Positions 52,793-62,700 of a stretch of DNA of 64,000 bases are shown here, one piece after another (the stretch's first letter is position 1; every line of letters starts with the position of its first letter). This DNA comes from Aquabacterium sp. A7-Y (lineage in GTDB: Bacteria > Pseudomonadota > Gammaproteobacteria > Burkholderiales > Burkholderiaceae_C). Below the pieces are notes generated by a model. The model saw nothing but the letters and a program-made list of their open reading frames with translations. It ran no database searches and was not told the origin of the DNA. The DNA is taken from contig NZ_JAPFBW010000023.1 in NCBI RefSeq assembly GCF_026153205.1, forward strand, positions 56,537 to 120,536. Reading direction: 5' to 3'. Both the position numbers and the translations under genes were made by a program.

Positions 52793-53634
52793 GGGCTGTG
52801 AACCTGGGCCGCATCGAGATCGAGCGGCTGTCCATCGAACTCGGCCGCGGGCGCGAGACCTTCGCGGCGCTGCAGGACGTGAGCTTCCAGGTCGAGCCCG
52901 GCGAGTTCGTCTGCCTGCTCGGCCCCTCGGGCTGCGGCAAGTCCACCCTGCTCGGCGCACTGGCCGGCCACCTGGCGCCGAGCCGTGGCAGCATCCGGGT
53001 CGACGGGCAGCCGGTCACCGGCCCGCATCCCGAGCGCGGCCTGGTGTTCCAGCAGCACACGCTGTTCCCCTGGCAGCGGGTGGTCGACAACGTCGCCTTC
53101 GGGCTCAAGATGAAGGGGGTGGCCCGCAGCCGGCGCCGCGAGGAAGCCCGAGCGCTGCTCGACAGCGTCGGCTTGAGCGGCTTCGAGCGGCGCTACCCGT
53201 CGCAGCTCTCGGGCGGCATGCAGCAGCGGGTGGAGATCGCGCGCGTGCTGATCAACCGCCCCCGCGTGCTGCTGATGGACGAGCCCTTCGGCGCCCTCGA
53301 CGCGCTGACCCGCGTGAAGATGCAGCAGCTGCTGCTGGATGTCTGGTCGCGCATCCGCACCACGGTGGTGTTCATCACCCACGACATCGACGAGGCGCTG
53401 TTCCTGGCCGACCGGCTGCTGGTGATGAGCGGCCGGCCCGGCCGCATCGTCGAGGACCTGCGGCTGCCCTTCCCGCGGCCGCGCCACGCCGATCTGCTGA
53501 CCACCCCGGAGTTCATCGCGCTGAAGCGCCGCTGCCTGGCGCTGCTGCACGACGGCGGCCGCGAGCCGCTGCCTCGCCTTTCGCCCCTCGGGGCCTTGCC
53601 TGCGGCAGCCGCCGCCTACCGATACGCCACATGA
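52789..53634 (+). CDS. ABC transporter ATPase, SsuB/NrtD-like
   Basis: This encodes 281 residues with Walker A GPSGCGKST, Q-loop LVFQQHTLFPWQRVVDNVAFG, signature QLSGGMQQRVEIARVLI, Walker [16 protein letters not shown] and His in VFITHDIDEALFLADRL. A Leu/Pro-rich C-terminus (EPLPRLSPLGALPAAAAAYR) is unusual. Start and stop overlap both neighbours as ATGA, so permease, ATPase and HEAT protein are translationally coupled. Confidence 0.92.
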   Translation: MRAVNLGRIEIERLSIELGRGRETFAALQDVSFQVEPGEFVCLLGPSGCGKSTLLGALAGHLAPSRGSIRVDGQPVTGPHPERGLVFQQHTLFPWQRVVDNVAFGLKMKGVARSRRREEARALLDSVGLSGFERRYPSQLSGGMQQRVEIARVLINRPRVLLMDEPFGALDALTRVKMQQLLLDVWSRIRTTVVFITHDIDEALFLADRLLVMSGRPGRIVEDLRLPFPRPRHADLLTTPEFIALKRRCLALLHDGGREPLPRLSPLGALPAAAAAYRYAT

Positions 53635-54599
53635 CCGAGCACCGAATCTCCCCCGACCCGCGCCTCGACAGCGAAGACGACGAAGTGCGCCGCATCGCGC
53701 TGCTGGAGCTGGCCGACCTGGAAGACGCAGACCACCTCCCTCGGCTGACCGCTGCGCTGTTGCACGACCCCTCGGCCGCCGTGCGTGCCGCGGCGGCGCG
53801 CGTGCTGGAGGGGTGGGACGAGGCCGACGTGGTCGATGCGCTGAGCCAGGCGCTCCTCGATGCCGATGCCGGCGTGCGCGCCGCCGCGGCCCAGAGCCTG
53901 AGCGAGCTCAAGAGCGCCGAGGCCGCCGCCCGGCTGCTGCCCTGGGCCGAGCACGAGACGGCCTTCGTGCGCGGCGCCGCGTTGCGCGGCCTCAAGGAGG
54001 CACGGCTGCCGGCCGCGGCCCCGGCCGCGCGAAGATCGCTCGCGCACGCCGACGCCGCGGTGCGGCGCGAGGCGGTCGGCGTGCTGGGCTGGCTCAAGCA
54101 GGCGGAGGCGCTGCCCGACATCGCCCGCCTGGCAACCGGCGACCCCGAGGCGGAGGTACGGCGGGCCGCGACCGGCGCGCTGGGCCTGGCCGAGGACCAC
54201 TCGGTCGCCGCCGTGCTGCCAGCTCTGCTGCAGGCCTTGGCCGACCCCGCGTGGCCGGTGCGCGAGGAAGCCGCCACCACACTCGCCAAGCTGCGCCCAC
54301 CGGACGCCCTGCCCGCCCTGCTGACCGCGATGCAGGACGACTACTGGCAGGTGCGGCTGCGCGCCGCCCGCGCCCTGGGCCGGCTGAAAAACCCGGAAGC
54401 CATCGAGACGCTGGTGTCGGCCCTCGCCCACCCGGCCGGGAACCTGCGCAAGGAAGCCGCGATCGCCCTCGGGGAGATCGGACACCCCGCGAGCGAGCCG
54501 GCGCTGCGTGTCGCGGCCGGCGACCCGGATCCCGAGGTCCGCAAGGCGGTGCGGCTGGCGCTGTCGCGCATCGGCGAGCGCGCCGGAGCCGCGCCATGA
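53631..54599 (+). CDS. HEAT-repeat protein
   Basis: This encodes 322 residues made almost entirely of about nine HEAT/PBS-lyase-type repeats of ~31 residues, for example LPRLTAALLHDPSAAVRAAAA, VDALSQALLDADAGVRAAAA, ALPALLTAMQDDYWQVRLRAA and ETLVSALAHPAGNLRKEAAI. No enzyme motif or signal peptide is present, so it acts in the cytoplasm as a binding or assembly scaffold. PBS-type HEAT proteins attach cofactors to, or assist assembly of, Fe-S enzymes and phycobilins. In this operon it probably matures the flavoprotein/ferredoxin pair. Confidence 0.85.
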   Translation: MTEHRISPDPRLDSEDDEVRRIALLELADLEDADHLPRLTAALLHDPSAAVRAAAARVLEGWDEADVVDALSQALLDADAGVRAAAAQSLSELKSAEAAARLLPWAEHETAFVRGAALRGLKEARLPAAAPAARRSLAHADAAVRREAVGVLGWLKQAEALPDIARLATGDPEAEVRRAATGALGLAEDHSVAAVLPALLQALADPAWPVREEAATTLAKLRPPDALPALLTAMQDDYWQVRLRAARALGRLKNPEAIETLVSALAHPAGNLRKEAAIALGEIGHPASEPALRVAAGDPDPEVRKAVRLALSRIGERAGAAP

Positions 54600-54877
54600 C
54601 CCCGCAGGCAGTGAAGGTCGGAGGCGATGGGCTGGTGCTGCAGTGGCCCGACGGGGTGAGCGCTCTCTCCGCGCCGCGGCTGCGCGCCGCCTGCCGCTGC
54701 GGCGGCTGCCGGGCCGCGCAGCTCGCAGGCCAGCCCGCAGAGCCGCGCCCCGAACTGCGCCTGTCCGACGCAGCGGCAGTCGGCGCCTATGCCTTGCAGC
54801 TGAGCTTCAGCGACGGCCACGACCGGGGCATCTACCCCTGGGTCTACCTGCGGGAGCTCGGTGCCGGCACCGGGTGA
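54596..54877 (+). CDS. DUF971 (GBBH-like N-terminal) protein
   Basis: This encodes 93 residues: VLQWPDGVSALSAPRLRAAC, a Cys-rich ACRCGGC (Cys33, Cys35, Cys38), then LSDAAAVGAYALQLSFSDGH and DRGIYPWVYLREL. This is the complete DUF971 domain (PF06155), which binds Zn or Fe-S in gamma-butyrobetaine hydroxylase and in Fe-S carrier proteins such as the Mrp/ApbC fusions. It starts inside the HEAT gene's end (ATGA overlap) and closes the operon. Fe-S delivery to the ferredoxin is a reasonable guess. Confidence 0.85.
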   Translation: MTPQAVKVGGDGLVLQWPDGVSALSAPRLRAACRCGGCRAAQLAGQPAEPRPELRLSDAAAVGAYALQLSFSDGHDRGIYPWVYLRELGAGTG

Positions 54878-55180
54878 CGCGGCGGCGCGCGGGTGTTCTT
54901 CGAACAGTGAACATCTGCAACAACGGGAGGCGAATGCAACGCAGGTTGTCGCCCGCGCGCCCCATCTCTGCGCATGGGAAAGAGGGCCGGGGCAGGTATC
55001 TGCCGACCTGGGTGCGTGCCGCACGGAACCAAGAGTTACCGAGCCTAACGAGCGTCGTGGCGGTGTTGCAGGGAGCGGCAACGTAAAGTGCGCTGCCTTG
55101 GTCGCCGGCCCCGCGCGACGCCGTGCTGCCGTCTGGCGACACGCGCGGCACCCGTCCCTCGTCTCTTGGAGGTCTACCCG
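54878..55180. other. Gene-free spacer after the AprA-like operon
   Basis: 303 bases with no convincing coding frame on either strand. A short palindrome GTTCTTCGAAC lies near 54894. No terminator with a T-run and no sigma-54 signal is visible. Confidence 0.4.
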
Positions 55181-57154
55181 TTGACACGCTCCCCATCGCT
55201 CGCCGTGCGGCGTACCGCGGCCCTTGTGATGCTGTCGCTGCTCGGCGCCTGTGGCGGCGGCGACGACGGCGGTCATGAAACGGCCGCCGCGCAGCAACAA
55301 GCACAGTCCCAGGGCGCGCCGCACGACGCCGTGCACGATGAGCGGCTTCAGCCGGCCGCCGACGTGTCAGTGGCCGCCGTGCGCCCGGGTTTTGTCTACC
55401 GCCAGGGCAAGACGCTGATGCTCGACGGCCGGCCCTACCTTTTCGTGGGTGTGAACGCGTTCGGCCTGACCGGCTGCCGCACCGGCGCGCCGGACAGCCA
55501 GGCCACCTTGGACGCCTTCTTCTCGTCGCTGCGCCCCCACAGCACCACACGGACCTGGGCCTTCCGGTCGCTCGGTGCGGAGGGGGTCGAGCGGGTGGTG
55601 AGGACGGCCGAAAAGTATGGCCAGAAGGTCATCTTCGCGCTGGCCGACGGCGCGGGCTTTTGCGGCGACGCCGACGGCCGCAGCGGGGGAGAGGGCACGC
55701 TGAAGACCGACGCGTGGTATGGCGGAGGCTACCGGGGTGCCTACTTCGACTGGATCAGGACCGTGGTGCCCAAGTACAAGGATTCGCCCGCGATTGCGAT
55801 GTGGGAGATCGCCAACGAGCCGAAAGGTTTGACGGCGGCGGTGACCGACGAGGTCATGAAGACCTTCTTCGACGACACCGCGGCCTTGATCAAGTCGCTC
55901 GACCCGAACCACCTCGTCTCGTCGGGCTCGCAGGCGGAGTATGTGTACGGCACCAGCGACTTTTCCTACGTGCACAGCGGGCCCGACATCGATGTCGCCA
56001 GCGTGCACGAGTACGACTATGCCTACCAGGACAGCCGCACCATCGTGTCGAGCCATTTCTCGGCCGTGATCGGCAAGATGCAGGCGCTCGACAAGCCCTT
56101 GTACATCGGCGAGACGGGCATCGGCTTGTCGCAGTGCATGAGCCCGCAGGCACGCGCCGATGCGCTGCGCCAGAAGTACGATGCCTACCTGGCACGCGGC
56201 GCGGCCGGGGTGTTGTACTGGGGCTGGTCGCCGACCCCGGACAGTGGCTGCGACCCGTATAGCGGCGGCGCCGACGGCCCGGGCTCGCCGGTGATGGCCA
56301 TGACCAAGGCCTATGTCATCCCCGGCGACACCACCCCCCCGCCGCCCGGCCCGGTGGAGCCGACGCAGACCACCTACGACGACAGCCGCTTCAGCTACAG
56401 CGGCACCTGGGCCGTGGGCAGCGGGGCCGGCAAGTATCAGGACGCTGACCGCTACACGATGGAGGCCGGCGCCTTCTATACCCTGGCCTTCAGCGGCACC
56501 TCCGTGCGGCTCTACACCAGCGTGGCGCCGCACCACGGCATCGTGGCCGTGAGCGTGGACGGCGGTGAAGAGCGCCTGGTCGACCTCTACAGCACGACGC
56601 GCGCCGAGCAACGCCTGGTCTACACCTCACCGACCTTGCCGGCCGGGAGCCACACCCTCAAGGTGCGCGCCACCGGCACCCGCAACCCGTCCGCCAGCGA
56701 CACGGTGGCCACGGCCGACAAGGCCGTCGTCGTCTCGGCCGCTTCGACCCCGCCGAACGAACCGGTCATGACGACGACCGAACACGACGACAGCGAGTTT
56801 GCCTACGAGGGGGGCTGGGCGACGGGCACCGGCGCCGGCAAGTACCGCAACGCGGACCGTTATGCAGCGACGGCCGGAGCGGCGTATTCGTATGCCTTCA
56901 CCGGTACGGCCATCGAGATCTACAGCAGCATGGCGCCTCACCACGGGATCGTCGGCGTCAGCATCGACGGCGGCCCGGAGCGGTCGGTGGACCTTTACAA
57001 GGCGTCGCGGGCGGAGCAGGCGCTCGTCTACATGTCGCCGACGCTGGCCCAGGGCCCTCACCGGGTGCGCGTGCGCGTGACGGGACGGAAGAACGCGGCC
57101 TCGACCGGCACAGTCGGTACCGCCGACAAGGTGGTGGTGCGGTCCAAGGGGTGA
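55181..57154 (+). CDS. GH5-like glycosidase lipoprotein with two C-terminal beta-sandwich modules
   Basis: This encodes 657 residues. A TTG start with GGAGG eight bases upstream gives a normal lipoprotein signal (RRTAALVMLSLLGAC); the frame is open upstream but is less plausible. The barrel (residues ~65-385) has VNAFGLTGCRTG, acid/base Glu213 in WEIANEP and nucleophile Glu311 in YIGETGIG, as in GH5 beta-mannanase/glucanase-type enzymes. Two ~125-residue modules follow, each with a DDS.F.Y.G.WA.G.GAGKY..ADRY signature and APHHGIV.VS.DGG, probably carbohydrate-binding. Substrate unknown. A single gene. Confidence 0.8.
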   Translation: MTRSPSLAVRRTAALVMLSLLGACGGGDDGGHETAAAQQQAQSQGAPHDAVHDERLQPAADVSVAAVRPGFVYRQGKTLMLDGRPYLFVGVNAFGLTGCRTGAPDSQATLDAFFSSLRPHSTTRTWAFRSLGAEGVERVVRTAEKYGQKVIFALADGAGFCGDADGRSGGEGTLKTDAWYGGGYRGAYFDWIRTVVPKYKDSPAIAMWEIANEPKGLTAAVTDEVMKTFFDDTAALIKSLDPNHLVSSGSQAEYVYGTSDFSYVHSGPDIDVASVHEYDYAYQDSRTIVSSHFSAVIGKMQALDKPLYIGETGIGLSQCMSPQARADALRQKYDAYLARGAAGVLYWGWSPTPDSGCDPYSGGADGPGSPVMAMTKAYVIPGDTTPPPPGPVEPTQTTYDDSRFSYSGTWAVGSGAGKYQDADRYTMEAGAFYTLAFSGTSVRLYTSVAPHHGIVAVSVDGGEERLVDLYSTTRAEQRLVYTSPTLPAGSHTLKVRATGTRNPSASDTVATADKAVVVSAASTPPNEPVMTTTEHDDSEFAYEGGWATGTGAGKYRNADRYAATAGAAYSYAFTGTAIEIYSSMAPHHGIVGVSIDGGPERSVDLYKASRAEQALVYMSPTLAQGPHRVRVRVTGRKNAASTGTVGTADKVVVRSKG

Positions 57155-57327
57155 AGGGCCAGAATGGCCGAGCTCCGAGGCCGGCTTGCCGTGCTGCGGC
57201 AAATCGCCTCGGCCGAACCACTGCGACCGTTTTCGACAGAACTTCGCCGCCTGATCTCGCCGAGCATGCCCAGGCGTGCCTCTGCGCCTTCGTTCAGGGC
57301 CTTCGGTGTCGGAGGCCGACGTCAACG

Positions 57328-59370
57328 TCAGGGCACCCACTGGTAGAGATCGAGCCCGGCGCTGCGTCCTCCCAGGCACGACGCGAGGAAATCTTCGATC
57401 CTGCGCGACATCGTCAGGCGGTTGCGCCACTTGACGATCGAGTGGCCTTCATCGTCGAACACCAGGTAGTCCACCGGTCGGCCGAGGGCACGCAGGGCGG
57501 CGACCACGTCGTCGGAGTCCTGCTTCGCCACACGCACGTCCCGGGCGCCGTGGATGACAAGCAGCGGAGCGCGGATCTTGTCGATGTGGGCGATGGGCGA
57601 GTCCTGGTAGAGCGCCTCCCGGTCTGCCGGCCGGTCGACGCTCCCATAGAAGCGCTCGTAGTGGTGCATCCAATCCCGCCAGTACGGCGGCTTGTTTGCG
57701 ATCGCGCGCGGCCAGTTCGCCACGCCGACGATGTCGATGCCGCAGGCATACATCTCGGGGTGGCGGATCAGTTGCATCAAGACCGAGAAACCGCCGAAGC
57801 TCACCCCGGTGACAGCGACCTTCGATGCGTCCGCGATGCCCTCGCCGACGGCCCAGCGCACGGCCTGTGCAATGTCGTCCTGGGTCGCCCGGGCCAATTG
57901 CCTCGCGCCCGCATGCATGAACTCCTTGCCGTAGCCGGAGGAGCCACGGTAGTTGACGGCGAGGACGGCATACCCGCGGTTCGCCAGCATCTGCTGGCTG
58001 TTGAACTCTCCGCCCTCCCAGCGATCCCGCGTCCACGGCCCGCCGTGGACGCGCACGACCAGCGGCACCGGACCCGGGGCTCCCTTGGGCCTGAGCAGAT
58101 AGCCGTGCAGCGCCCGACCGTCGGTGGCGTGGAAGGCCACCGGCTCGACCGGTACGAGGTGGCGGACGTCATCATCCAGGGGGCGCAGCACCCGCAGCGC
58201 GCCCTCCTTGCGATCGAACAGGACCTCCTCCTCACCGGTCGCATAGACCCGACGCAGCACCAGCCGCTGGCCGTCGCGGCTGATGGACGAGGGTTTGATC
58301 GCGAGCAGGGGCCGGGTCTCGCCACGGCGCAGCGCGGCCTCCACCTCGGCGTGCAACGCGGCGTCGAGGAAACGTGACTCCGGGTAGGCCGGGTGGGCCA
58401 AGGTCGCGTAGGGCCGCAGCGCTTCGGGCATGAAGAACGCCCCCTCGATATCGACCTGCTCGTGCGAGGCGAGCACGCGCTCCCGCCCGCTGTCGAGGTC
58501 GCGCTCGACCTGCGCGATCTTGTCGCGGCCCACGTTGGAGCCGGCCACCAGCACGCCAGCCCGCCGGTCCACCCGTTGGACCCAGTAGGTGTCGAAGGCA
58601 CTGAAGCGAAGCACCTCCCGGGCAGAGCCGGTGTCCGCGTCCAGCACTTCGAGCACCCGGTCGTCGCCCGGAGAGCCGCCCGCCAGGCGTTCCCAGCCCG
58701 CCAGCGTGCCGTCGCGGTCGATCAGCCAGCGCTGCACCCGGTGCTCGTTGCGGGCCACCTCGCGGACCTCGCCACTGGCGGCGTCCGCCTCGTAGAGGTC
58801 GAAAGACACGCCGTCACGGCGGTTGCTCTGGAAAAAGAAGCGTGAGCTGCGGGGCGCTCCCGCGGCCACCCAGAGCGATCGAGCGCCGCTCCAGGGCGTC
58901 AGGGTGCGAACCCGGCGCTGGGGATCCTGCACATCGAACATGTGGATCTGGGTGTTCTCGTCGCCTCGGCCATCCTTGATGAAGACCACATGGCGGCTGT
59001 CGCCCAACCAGGTGTACGAGGTGCCGACGCTGGACGTGCGCGGCAAGGGGCCGGTCGGGATGGTGACGGGAGCAGCCGCCCCGGCCAGCGGCGCCGCGGC
59101 GTCGCCGACAGCCATCCCCAACTCTGTCCCCACCACGGTCTGCCAGAGCAGACGCTGCCCGTCAGGAGAGATGCGGTAGCCCCCCGAGAAGTCGCGGTTC
59201 GCGACGAAACGGCGCACGGGCAGCAGTTCCGCCAGCTCGGAGGATTGCAAAGCCGGATGGACCGGCGCGGTCGAGCAGCCGGCGAGCGCTGCTGCCGTGA
59301 CGGCGAGCAAGACGCCGAGAAGGTGGCGCGCAAGGCGAGGGCCGGCGGCGGGGCCTGAAGTGTGTGACAT
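57328..59370 (-). CDS. S9-family prolyl-oligopeptidase-like lipoprotein
   Basis: This encodes 680 residues. Lipobox LAGC after AVTAAA. The N-terminal ~420 residues form a beta-propeller-like part (YRISPDGQRLLWQTVVG, TSYTWLGDSRHVVFIKDG). The C-terminal alpha/beta hydrolase has Ser524 in TGVSFGGFS, Asp in HGARDVRVAKQDSD and His in FDDEGHSIVKW, the full S9 triad; LVVRVHGGPWTRDRWEGGEF and VNYRGSSGYGKEF are family strings. It is an outer-membrane-associated peptidase facing the periplasm or surface. It stands alone, between GH5-like and NRPS genes transcribed the other way. Confidence 0.88.
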   Translation of the reverse strand: MSHTSGPAAGPRLARHLLGVLLAVTAAALAGCSTAPVHPALQSSELAELLPVRRFVANRDFSGGYRISPDGQRLLWQTVVGTELGMAVGDAAAPLAGAAAPVTIPTGPLPRTSSVGTSYTWLGDSRHVVFIKDGRGDENTQIHMFDVQDPQRRVRTLTPWSGARSLWVAAGAPRSSRFFFQSNRRDGVSFDLYEADAASGEVREVARNEHRVQRWLIDRDGTLAGWERLAGGSPGDDRVLEVLDADTGSAREVLRFSAFDTYWVQRVDRRAGVLVAGSNVGRDKIAQVERDLDSGRERVLASHEQVDIEGAFFMPEALRPYATLAHPAYPESRFLDAALHAEVEAALRRGETRPLLAIKPSSISRDGQRLVLRRVYATGEEEVLFDRKEGALRVLRPLDDDVRHLVPVEPVAFHATDGRALHGYLLRPKGAPGPVPLVVRVHGGPWTRDRWEGGEFNSQQMLANRGYAVLAVNYRGSSGYGKEFMHAGARQLARATQDDIAQAVRWAVGEGIADASKVAVTGVSFGGFSVLMQLIRHPEMYACGIDIVGVANWPRAIANKPPYWRDWMHHYERFYGSVDRPADREALYQDSPIAHIDKIRAPLLVIHGARDVRVAKQDSDDVVAALRALGRPVDYLVFDDEGHSIVKWRNRLTMSRRIEDFLASCLGGRSAGLDLYQWVP

Positions 59371-59791
59371 GGTCTCGCAAGACAAACGCACCCGAGGCGC
59401 GCGCAAAAGGTGGAAGAGGCGCCGGCGGCAGCCGAGGCGCCATTCCGACCCGTGCGGCCGTATGAAATGCAAGCCGGCTTCGCCGCTCAGTTTATGACGC
59501 CGATTTGACAGCGGCGATTGGGCACAGCCCCTGATCCAAGCCATCCAACCGAGAAATCGACACAGGAAGAGGCGAATCGATATACCGCCATGCGAAGGCC
59601 TCAATAACAATTTCCAGCCGATCCAAAAGCGTTTGTTAGAACACGTTTTTCAGAGCCGCACAGTAAGGAGATCGTCAGTAAGCCCCCAGAGACTGCGCCT
59701 CGATTCCCCACCGAGGGAAATTTGAGCATGCGAGTTTTCCTGAAAAACTCTTCGCATTTCAATAATTCGCAAAACCGCAGATGGGACACCC
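59371..59791 (+). other. AT-rich leader of the peptide-synthetase gene
   Basis: 421 bases without a gene, the last ~200 distinctly richer in A+T than anything around. Possible promoter parts are TTGACA near 59505 and TAACAAT near 59605, but no pair has correct spacing. CATTTCAATAATTCGC just before the start is unusual for this genome. Confidence 0.35.
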
Positions 59792-62700
59792 ATGAAACAT
59801 TCATTCGCCGACAGCCAGTCCTCGACCTCCTTGCAGGTGGGTTCGAAGGGGGGTCATCCGCTCTCTTCGGTCCAGCAGGTCGTGTGGATCGACCAGATGC
59901 TGAGCGGCGACACACCGAATTACAACATCGGCGTGGTGGTCCGGATCGACGGTGCACTCGACCTCGGCATGCTGGAGGCCGCCATCGCGCATGTCGTGAA
60001 CCGCAGCGACGCGATGCGCATGGTACTGACTGACGGAGCCGACGGGGTCAAGCAGGAGGTTCTGAGGGAAGTACCCACTTCGCTGAATGTCCAGGATTGG
60101 CGAGACCATCCGGACGGAGAAGAAGGCGCGCTCCGGCACCTTCGCGAGTGTTTCAAGCAGCCCTTCGACGTTCACGCCGGCCTGCTTTGGGAATTCCGGC
60201 TGATCCGCACCGGCATTTCGCGCCATTATTGGTTGCTTCGCTGCCACCATTTAATCACCGACGGGTTTGGTGTTTCCCTGATCGTCGGCGCTGTCGCGGA
60301 CGCCTACAACGCGATTCGGCAGGCCGGCACGGCCGACTCGGCGCTTCCCGCCTATCTTGATTTCGTTGCCGACGACAGGGCCTACCTGTCGTCGGCCCGC
60401 TTCCAGCGCGACCGCGATTTCTGGCGTCATCGATATGCCCAGCTGCCGGAACCGCTGCTGCCCCAGCCGCACGGCACTGAAAAACAGATCGTGCCGGCCG
60501 GCCAAGCGATCTGGCGAATCAAACGGCACACCATGGCGAATATCGAGGCCCTGGCCGCGGCCCATCAATGCTCGCTGCAGCATTTCATGCTGGCCCTGTT
60601 TTATGCCTATTTCTCGCGCGTCACGGATCGGGACGAGATCGTCATCGGCGTGCCGGTCCACAACCGCAGTTCCGCGCGCGACAAGGCCACCCTGGGCATG
60701 TTCTCGTCGATGGTGCCCATCGGCGTGACGGTGGACCGGCAAGCCGGCTTCGCCGAGCTGCTGCACGCCGTGGCGGGCGAGCTGCGCCGCTGCTACCGGC
60801 ACCAGCGTTTCCCCTTGGCGGAGCTCAACCGCAGCGTGCAGCTCGCCCAGTTCGGCCGCCAGCAGCTGTTCGACCTCACCTTGTCCTACGAGCAGTTCGC
60901 CGGCGACTACCGTTTCGGCGACGCCACGATCCACGGGCTGGCGATGCACCACGGCACCGCGCGCCTGCCGCTCGAAATCTTCGTCCGCGACTACCACCGG
61001 GCCGAGGATGTGGTGGTCGAACTGAACTACAAGACCACGCTGCTCGACGCCGAGGCCGTGGCCGGCATGCAGCGGCGACTGTCACGCCTGCTCGATGCCG
61101 TGCTGCAGGATCCGCACTGCACGCTGCTGCGGCTGCCGCTGCTGGACGCGGCCGAGCGGCAGCAGGTGGTGGTGGACTTCAACGCCACCCGTACGGCCTA
61201 CCCGGCAGAGGCCTCGGTGCACCGGCTGTTCGAGCGCCAGGCCGCGCAACGCCCGGACGCCGTGGCGCTGGTCCACGAGGCCGGCGTGCTGAGTTACGGG
61301 GAGCTCAACGCCCGCGCCAACCGGCTGGCCCACCTGCTGCGCCGGCAGGGCCTGTTGCCGGGCCAGGCGGTAGCCTTGGTGCTGCCCCGCAGCGTCGAGC
61401 TGCTGGTGGCGGAGCTCGCCGTGCTCAAGTGCGGCAGCGTCTACGTGCCGATCGACCCTGACTTCCCGTTGGAGCGCCAGGCCTTCATGGTGCGCGACAG
61501 CCGGGCCGTGCTGGTGATAGGGCCGCGGCCTCCGGCGGCCTTGCACGAGCAGGTGGAGGCGCTGTGGCTGGTGCTCGATGAGCTGGCCGGGCCGCTGGAA
61601 CGCTCACCCACCGCCAACCTGCCGCTGGACGGCGACGGCACGTCGCCTGCCTACATCATGTACACCTCGGGCTCCACCGGCACGCCCAAGGGTGTGGTCG
61701 CGCCTCATCGCGGCATCAGCCGCATCGCCGTCGCCAATGGCTATGCCGAGATCGGCCCCGACGACTGCATCGGCCACTGCAGCAACCCGGCCTTCGACGC
61801 CTGCACCTTCGAAACCTGGGGCGCCCTGCTCAATGGGGCCCGGGTCGTGATCGTGCCGCAGGCCACCGTGCTCGACCCGCACCAGCTCGCGGCCCTGCTG
61901 CTGGAACAGGGGGCGACGCTGCTCTTCCTCACGGTCGGCCTGTTCAACCAGCATGCGCGTGAGCTGGGCCCGCTGTTCCGCCAGCTGAACTACCTGCTGA
62001 CCGGCGGCGATGTGCTGGACCGCGACACCATCGCCTGGGTGCTGCGCCACAGCCCGCCGCGCCACCTGCTCAATGTGTACGGGCCGACCGAGACCACCAC
62101 CTTCGCGACCCGGCACTACATCACGGAGCTGCCCAATGCGCGCATCCCCATCGGCCGCCCGATCGCCAACACGCAGGTCTACATCCTCGATGCCGCGCAG
62201 CAGCCGGTGCCCATCGGCGTGGCGGGGGAACTCTATATCGGTGGCGACGGCGTCGCGACGGGCTATTTCGGGCGTGACGAACTCACGGCGGAGCGCTTCA
62301 TCCCCGATCCCTTCAGCAGCACCCCGGGCGCGCGCCTGTACAAGACCGGCGACCTGGGCTGCTGGCGCCCCGACGGCAGCATCGACTTCCTGGGACGCAA
62401 CGATCAGCAGGTCAAGATCCGCGGCTTCCGCATCGAGCCGGGCGAGATCGAGGCGCAACTCACCCGCCTGGCCGAGGTGCGCGAAGCGGTGGTGCTGGTT
62501 CGCGAGGACCAGCCCGGCGACAAGCGCCTGGTGGCTTATGTCACGCAGCAAGGGGAGGCGGAGCCTGACCTCGATGCGCTGCGCGCGCAGCTCCGCTCGG
62601 TGCTGCCCGACTACATGGTGCCGGCCGCCTTCGTGAGCCTGCCGGCCCTGCCGCTGAACCCCAACGGCAAGCTCGACCGCCGCGCCCTGCCGATGCCCGA

